From an uncultured Muribaculaceae bacterium (lineage in GTDB: Bacteria > Bacteroidota > Bacteroidia > Bacteroidales > Muribaculaceae): 10,442 nt of DNA. The notes beneath the pieces are model-generated. The model did no database searches, was not told the DNA's origin, and was given only the letters and a program-made list of their open reading frames with translations. Position numbers and translations under genes: made by a program. This document shows, piece after piece, positions 7,735 to 10,442 of this stretch (its first letter is position 1; every line of letters starts with the position of its first letter). Location: assembly GCA_910587355.1 (NCBI GenBank), contig CAJUKF010000063.1:1-10442 (forward strand), given 5' to 3'.

Positions 7735-9213
7735 ATGAACCATCTGCTCTCTCAAATTCCGCAATTGCTGGCTTATGACCCGGCCCAGCCTATGCTTTTC
7801 AACACCGGTCTTTTTCTGGTGCTGTTTGTCATTTTCATGTTCCTGTATCTTGTAGTCAAGGGTCACAGACTACTGAAGATGCTGCTTGTGATAGCGTTTT
7901 CACTATACTTCTATTATAAGTCGGGCTCGTGGTGCGTATACATTCTCTGCGGTGTCTGTGTGAGCGACTATGCCCTCGGGCGGCTTCTCGGTGTGACACG
8001 ACGCGACATATGGCGCCGTGCAATTGTTCTGCTCAACGTGGGCGTCAATGTAGGAATGCTGGTTTATTTCAAATATTTCAATCTGTTATACGAGGCATTC
8101 TGCAGCATTGTGTCCACGTCGTTTGAGCCCCTTGATGTCATTCTTCCGGCCGGAATATCGTTTTTTACATTCCGCTCAATCAGCTATATGGTCGATGTTT
8201 ATCGAGGCGACCTCGAACCATGCCGCAATTTTCTCGATTACTTCTTTTTCCTCACTTTTTTCCCCCCTTTGCTTGCCGGACCTGTTGTACGCGCCCGGGA
8301 TATGCTCGGCCAGATTCGTGAGAACCCATCCGCTACCCGCGAAATGATATCCGAAGGTCTCTTCCTGATAATGACTGGCCTTGTGAAAAAAGTGATGATT
8401 GCCGACTATATAAGTGCCAATTTTGTTGACCGCATATTTGACAACCCTGCCCTCTACAGCGGCTTTGAAAACCTTATGGGGGCAATCGGGTTCACCGTAC
8501 AGCTCTATTGTGATTTTTCCGGTTACTCCGATATGGCTATAGGTCTGGCTCTTCTTATGGGGTATCGGTTCAAAATCAATTTTGACGCACCTTTCAAGTC
8601 GCAGAGTCCTACTGAATTCTGGCGCCGCTGGCATATATCGCTGTCCACGTGGCTGCGTGATTATGTTTACATACCGCTCGGAGGTAACCGTCACGGTCGT
8701 GCACGGGCATACCTTAATCAGTTCCTGACCATGGTTATCGGCGGATTCTGGCACGGTGCTTCTTGGATGTATGTGATTTGGGGCGCATATCACGGACTTC
8801 TGCTTGTGGCGCACAAGGTCATAAGCAAGGTATGGAAGCTCCCTGAAGGGCTTGCAGGCCGTCCGGAAGTAAAGGTTTTGAACATTGCCATTACCTTTAT
8901 GCTCGTTGTTGCCGGTTTCACGCTTTTCCGGGCGCCCGACCTTGAGACTGTCGCAGTAATGGGGCAGCAGATATTCGGAGATTTCCATCTTTCGGTTCTT
9001 CCGCAGTTTGTGGAGGGCTATATACTTATTGTCGGAGCACTTGTCGCCAGCATGGCGGCCCATTTCACTCCGCGCTCGTGGACTACAGGCACAGCCAGAG
9101 TCTACGAAGTGATGCCTGTCGCTTTTCAGGCCGCAATACTTGCTTTAGTCATTTTCCTGGTCATCCAGACACGTCAGAGCGAAATTGTGCCTTTTATCTA
9201 TCTTCAGTATTAA
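7735..9213 (+). CDS. MBOAT family membrane O-acyltransferase (AlgI/DltB-like)
   Basis: Members move acyl groups across the inner membrane to extracytoplasmic acceptors such as polysaccharides. The 492-residue protein is strongly hydrophobic with many predicted membrane segments (first at about 22-40). It carries the AlgI-type signatures LPAGISFFTFRSISYMVDVY (137-156), FFPPLLAGPVVR (175-186), QLYCDFSGYSDMAIG (256-270), EFWRRWHISLSTWLRDY (294-310, His300) and GGFWHGASW (336-344), which includes the expected catalytic His340. The N-terminus LLAYDPAQPMLFNTGLF favours the ATG at 7735 over Met20. AlgI-like proteins normally hand the acyl group to an SGNH/AlgJ-X or DltD-type partner; none lies in this window, so the acceptor is unknown. 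It follows the DUF5686 gene by 26 bases and has its own promoter element. Confidence 0.94.
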   Translation: MNHLLSQIPQLLAYDPAQPMLFNTGLFLVLFVIFMFLYLVVKGHRLLKMLLVIAFSLYFYYKSGSWCVYILCGVCVSDYALGRLLGVTRRDIWRRAIVLLNVGVNVGMLVYFKYFNLLYEAFCSIVSTSFEPLDVILPAGISFFTFRSISYMVDVYRGDLEPCRNFLDYFFFLTFFPPLLAGPVVRARDMLGQIRENPSATREMISEGLFLIMTGLVKKVMIADYISANFVDRIFDNPALYSGFENLMGAIGFTVQLYCDFSGYSDMAIGLALLMGYRFKINFDAPFKSQSPTEFWRRWHISLSTWLRDYVYIPLGGNRHGRARAYLNQFLTMVIGGFWHGASWMYVIWGAYHGLLLVAHKVISKVWKLPEGLAGRPEVKVLNIAITFMLVVAGFTLFRAPDLETVAVMGQQIFGDFHLSVLPQFVEGYILIVGALVASMAAHFTPRSWTTGTARVYEVMPVAFQAAILALVIFLVIQTRQSEIVPFIYLQY

Positions 9214-9248
9214 TTGCTTAAGCAGCGAACCCCCAAGCCCCCTGATGT

Positions 9249-9274
9249 GTTGTTAACATATACTACTTAACAAC
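9249..9274. repeat. 8-bp inverted repeat in front of the amidase gene
   Basis: GTTGTTAA (9249-9256) and TTAACAAC (9267-9274) form a perfect inverted repeat around a 10-base AT-rich spacer, ending 9 bases before the ATG at 9284. It could be a weak leader hairpin or a regulator binding site. The stem is AT-rich, so chance is also possible. No TAnnTTTG promoter is seen in the 9214-9283 gap. Confidence 0.45.
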
Positions 9275-9283
9275 TCATCAACT

Positions 9284-10330
9284 ATGTCAACACTAAAAAT
9301 GATAACAGCTACCGCCTTGGCATTAGGCAGCTGGTGCGTATCTGATGCTTGCTCGCGTGTTGTCTATCAGGGAGCCGACGGCGACAAACCGATTGTTATG
9401 GTCGGCCGTACTCTCGACTGGCGAAATCCCATACCTACGAATATCTATGTATATCCCAGAGGGGTAGAGAAAGAAAGTATGCCGCAGGAACCTTGTTTGC
9501 GCTGGCGCTCGAAATACGGCAGTGTCGTTGCTGTGGGCTATGACGGCGGTGTGACCGAGGGAATGAATGAGGCCGGTCTTGCAATGAACGGTCTTTTCTG
9601 CAAAGGCACCATATACAAAGTGGCGTCCAAAGACAGCGATATGCCTGTAGTGAGTCTTGCCATGATAGTAAGTTTTTTCCTCGATAATTTTCAGAATGTA
9701 GAGGAAGCGGATGCATGGGTCAAAGCCAATCCGTTCGGCATAAACGGGCAGACATTCGATGGCGGTACGGTGTCTGCTCTGCACTGGGCTCTTACCGATG
9801 TAACCGGCGAGACTCTTGTGCTTGAATATCAGGACGGAGTGCTGAGCACTTACCGTGGTAAGGAATACACCGTTCTTACAAATGACCCACCCATGCCGCA
9901 GATGCTTGCAATCGACCAGTACTGGCAGGCTGTGGGCGGCAAGAATATGCTTCCCGGAACGGTGCGCAGTTCGGACCGTTTCGTGCGTGCATCTTATTTT
10001 ATAAACCATGTACCGAAGAATCTCGCACATCCGCAGGCTCTCGGATGCATCGAAAGCATTATGGGAACGGTAAGTGTGCCGCTCGGATATGAAATCGAAG
10101 GCGAACCCAATCTTTCATCGACACAGTGGCGCAGCGTGAGCGACCTCACCGGCGGAAACTATTACTTCAAATTCGCTGATTCTCCCGGTGATTTCTGGAT
10201 TGATTTGGGCCGCCTGAGCCTCAATCCCGGAGCTCCGATACTGAAGCTCGACACCGCAAAGCATCATGATATTCTCGGCTGTGCAAACGGTGCGCTCGAA
10301 AAATCGGAAGGCTTCAAACCGATGTACTGA
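9284..10330 (+). CDS. Choloylglycine hydrolase family protein (linear amide C-N hydrolase, Ntn type)
   Basis: The family includes bile salt hydrolases, penicillin V acylases and other N-acyl amidases that use an N-terminal cysteine. The 348-residue precursor has a signal peptide ending in VSDA, so cleavage by signal peptidase would leave Cys23 (CSRVVYQ) as the new N-terminus and nucleophile. Other family positions visible are VGRTLDW with R42 and D45, GMNEAGLAMNGL (93-104), VLTNDPP with N200, and SSDRFVRA with R232. SDAC is not a good lipobox, so a soluble periplasmic or secreted enzyme is favoured. Length and layout fit the Gram-negative, Bacteroides-like branch. Whether it deconjugates bile acids or cleaves another N-acyl substrate cannot be told from the residues I can place. 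It starts 70 bases after the MBOAT stop and is followed by a strong terminator. Confidence 0.92.
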   Translation: MSTLKMITATALALGSWCVSDACSRVVYQGADGDKPIVMVGRTLDWRNPIPTNIYVYPRGVEKESMPQEPCLRWRSKYGSVVAVGYDGGVTEGMNEAGLAMNGLFCKGTIYKVASKDSDMPVVSLAMIVSFFLDNFQNVEEADAWVKANPFGINGQTFDGGTVSALHWALTDVTGETLVLEYQDGVLSTYRGKEYTVLTNDPPMPQMLAIDQYWQAVGGKNMLPGTVRSSDRFVRASYFINHVPKNLAHPQALGCIESIMGTVSVPLGYEIEGEPNLSSTQWRSVSDLTGGNYYFKFADSPGDFWIDLGRLSLNPGAPILKLDTAKHHDILGCANGALEKSEGFKPMY

Positions 10331-10361
10331 CGCATTGACATATTTTATACAAATAATATAA

Positions 10362-10397
10362 AAAATAATGGCTGTCCTCACGGACAGCCATTATTTT
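10362..10397 (+). terminator. Strong intrinsic terminator, probably bidirectional
   Basis: A perfect 16-bp stem (left arm 10362-10377, right arm 10382-10397) with GC core GGCTGTCC/GGACAGCC encloses a TCAC tetraloop. It is flanked by an A-run on the left and TTATTTTCTT on the right, so it can work on both strands. It lies 31 bases after the amidase stop. Bases 10398-10442 are AT-rich, and I see no gene that can be supported in them. Confidence 0.92.
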
Positions 10398-10442
10398 CTT
10401 ACACATAGTACTTAATGTTAGATTTATATGTCTATTCCAGAT

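Noticed and set aside
8176..9063. Minus-strand ORF (295 codons) inside the MBOAT gene
   Set aside because: It is a shadow of a well-supported gene and has no domain-like features.
9215..9224. Palindrome TGCTTAAGCA after the MBOAT stop
   Set aside because: It has no loop and no T-run and is only 10 bases long, so it is neither a usable terminator nor a convincing operator.
9323..10030. Minus-strand ORF (235 codons) inside the amidase gene
   Set aside because: It is fully antisense to a gene with conserved catalytic residues and has no recognisable features.

Overview
The window reads as an ordinary chromosomal segment of a gut-type Bacteroidota, most likely order Bacteroidales (Muribaculaceae or a relative is my guess; the sequence does not prove the family). 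The evidence is the Bacteroidota-type promoter element TAnnTTTG in front of tRNA-Gly, glyS and the MBOAT gene, the lack of clear Shine-Dalgarno sequences, a lipoprotein with a Cys-Ser-Asp-Asp-Asp export signal, a DUF5686/carboxypeptidase-regulatory-like outer-membrane protein, and a single-chain (alpha2) glycyl-tRNA synthetase.

Layout. The left edge (1-48) holds the 5' two thirds of a tRNA-Gly(GCC) on the minus strand, cut by the window border. A 288-base divergent region separates it from glyS and carries a promoter for each. Next comes a tight plus-strand cluster, glyS - lemA - FKBP-type lipoprotein (gaps of 8 and 2 bases). After a 129-base gap with a perfect 11-bp hairpin lies an RlmD-type rRNA (uracil-C5) methyltransferase with a GTG start. 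It ends in a 14-base tail-to-tail overlap with a minus-strand CYTH-domain protein. A 95-base divergent gap leads to a plus-strand run: a large DUF5686 outer-membrane protein (TTG start), an MBOAT acyltransferase with its own promoter almost touching its start codon, and a secreted choloylglycine-hydrolase-family Ntn amidase. A strong, perfectly paired terminator (10362-10397) closes the run.

Functionally the left half is translation-related (tRNA-Gly, its cognate synthetase, rRNA modification) with two envelope genes attached. The right half is envelope and exported functions: an outer-membrane barrel candidate, transmembrane O-acyl transfer, and a periplasmic or secreted amidase. I find no mobile element, CRISPR array, phage gene, toxin-antitoxin pair or defence system, and nothing that looks like a wholly new system. 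The items most worth a second look are the tRNA-Gly/glyS pairing, the near-leaderless MBOAT promoter, the MBOAT gene with no visible partner, the FKBP active-site substitution, the rlmD-leader palindrome, and the unresolved substrate of the amidase.
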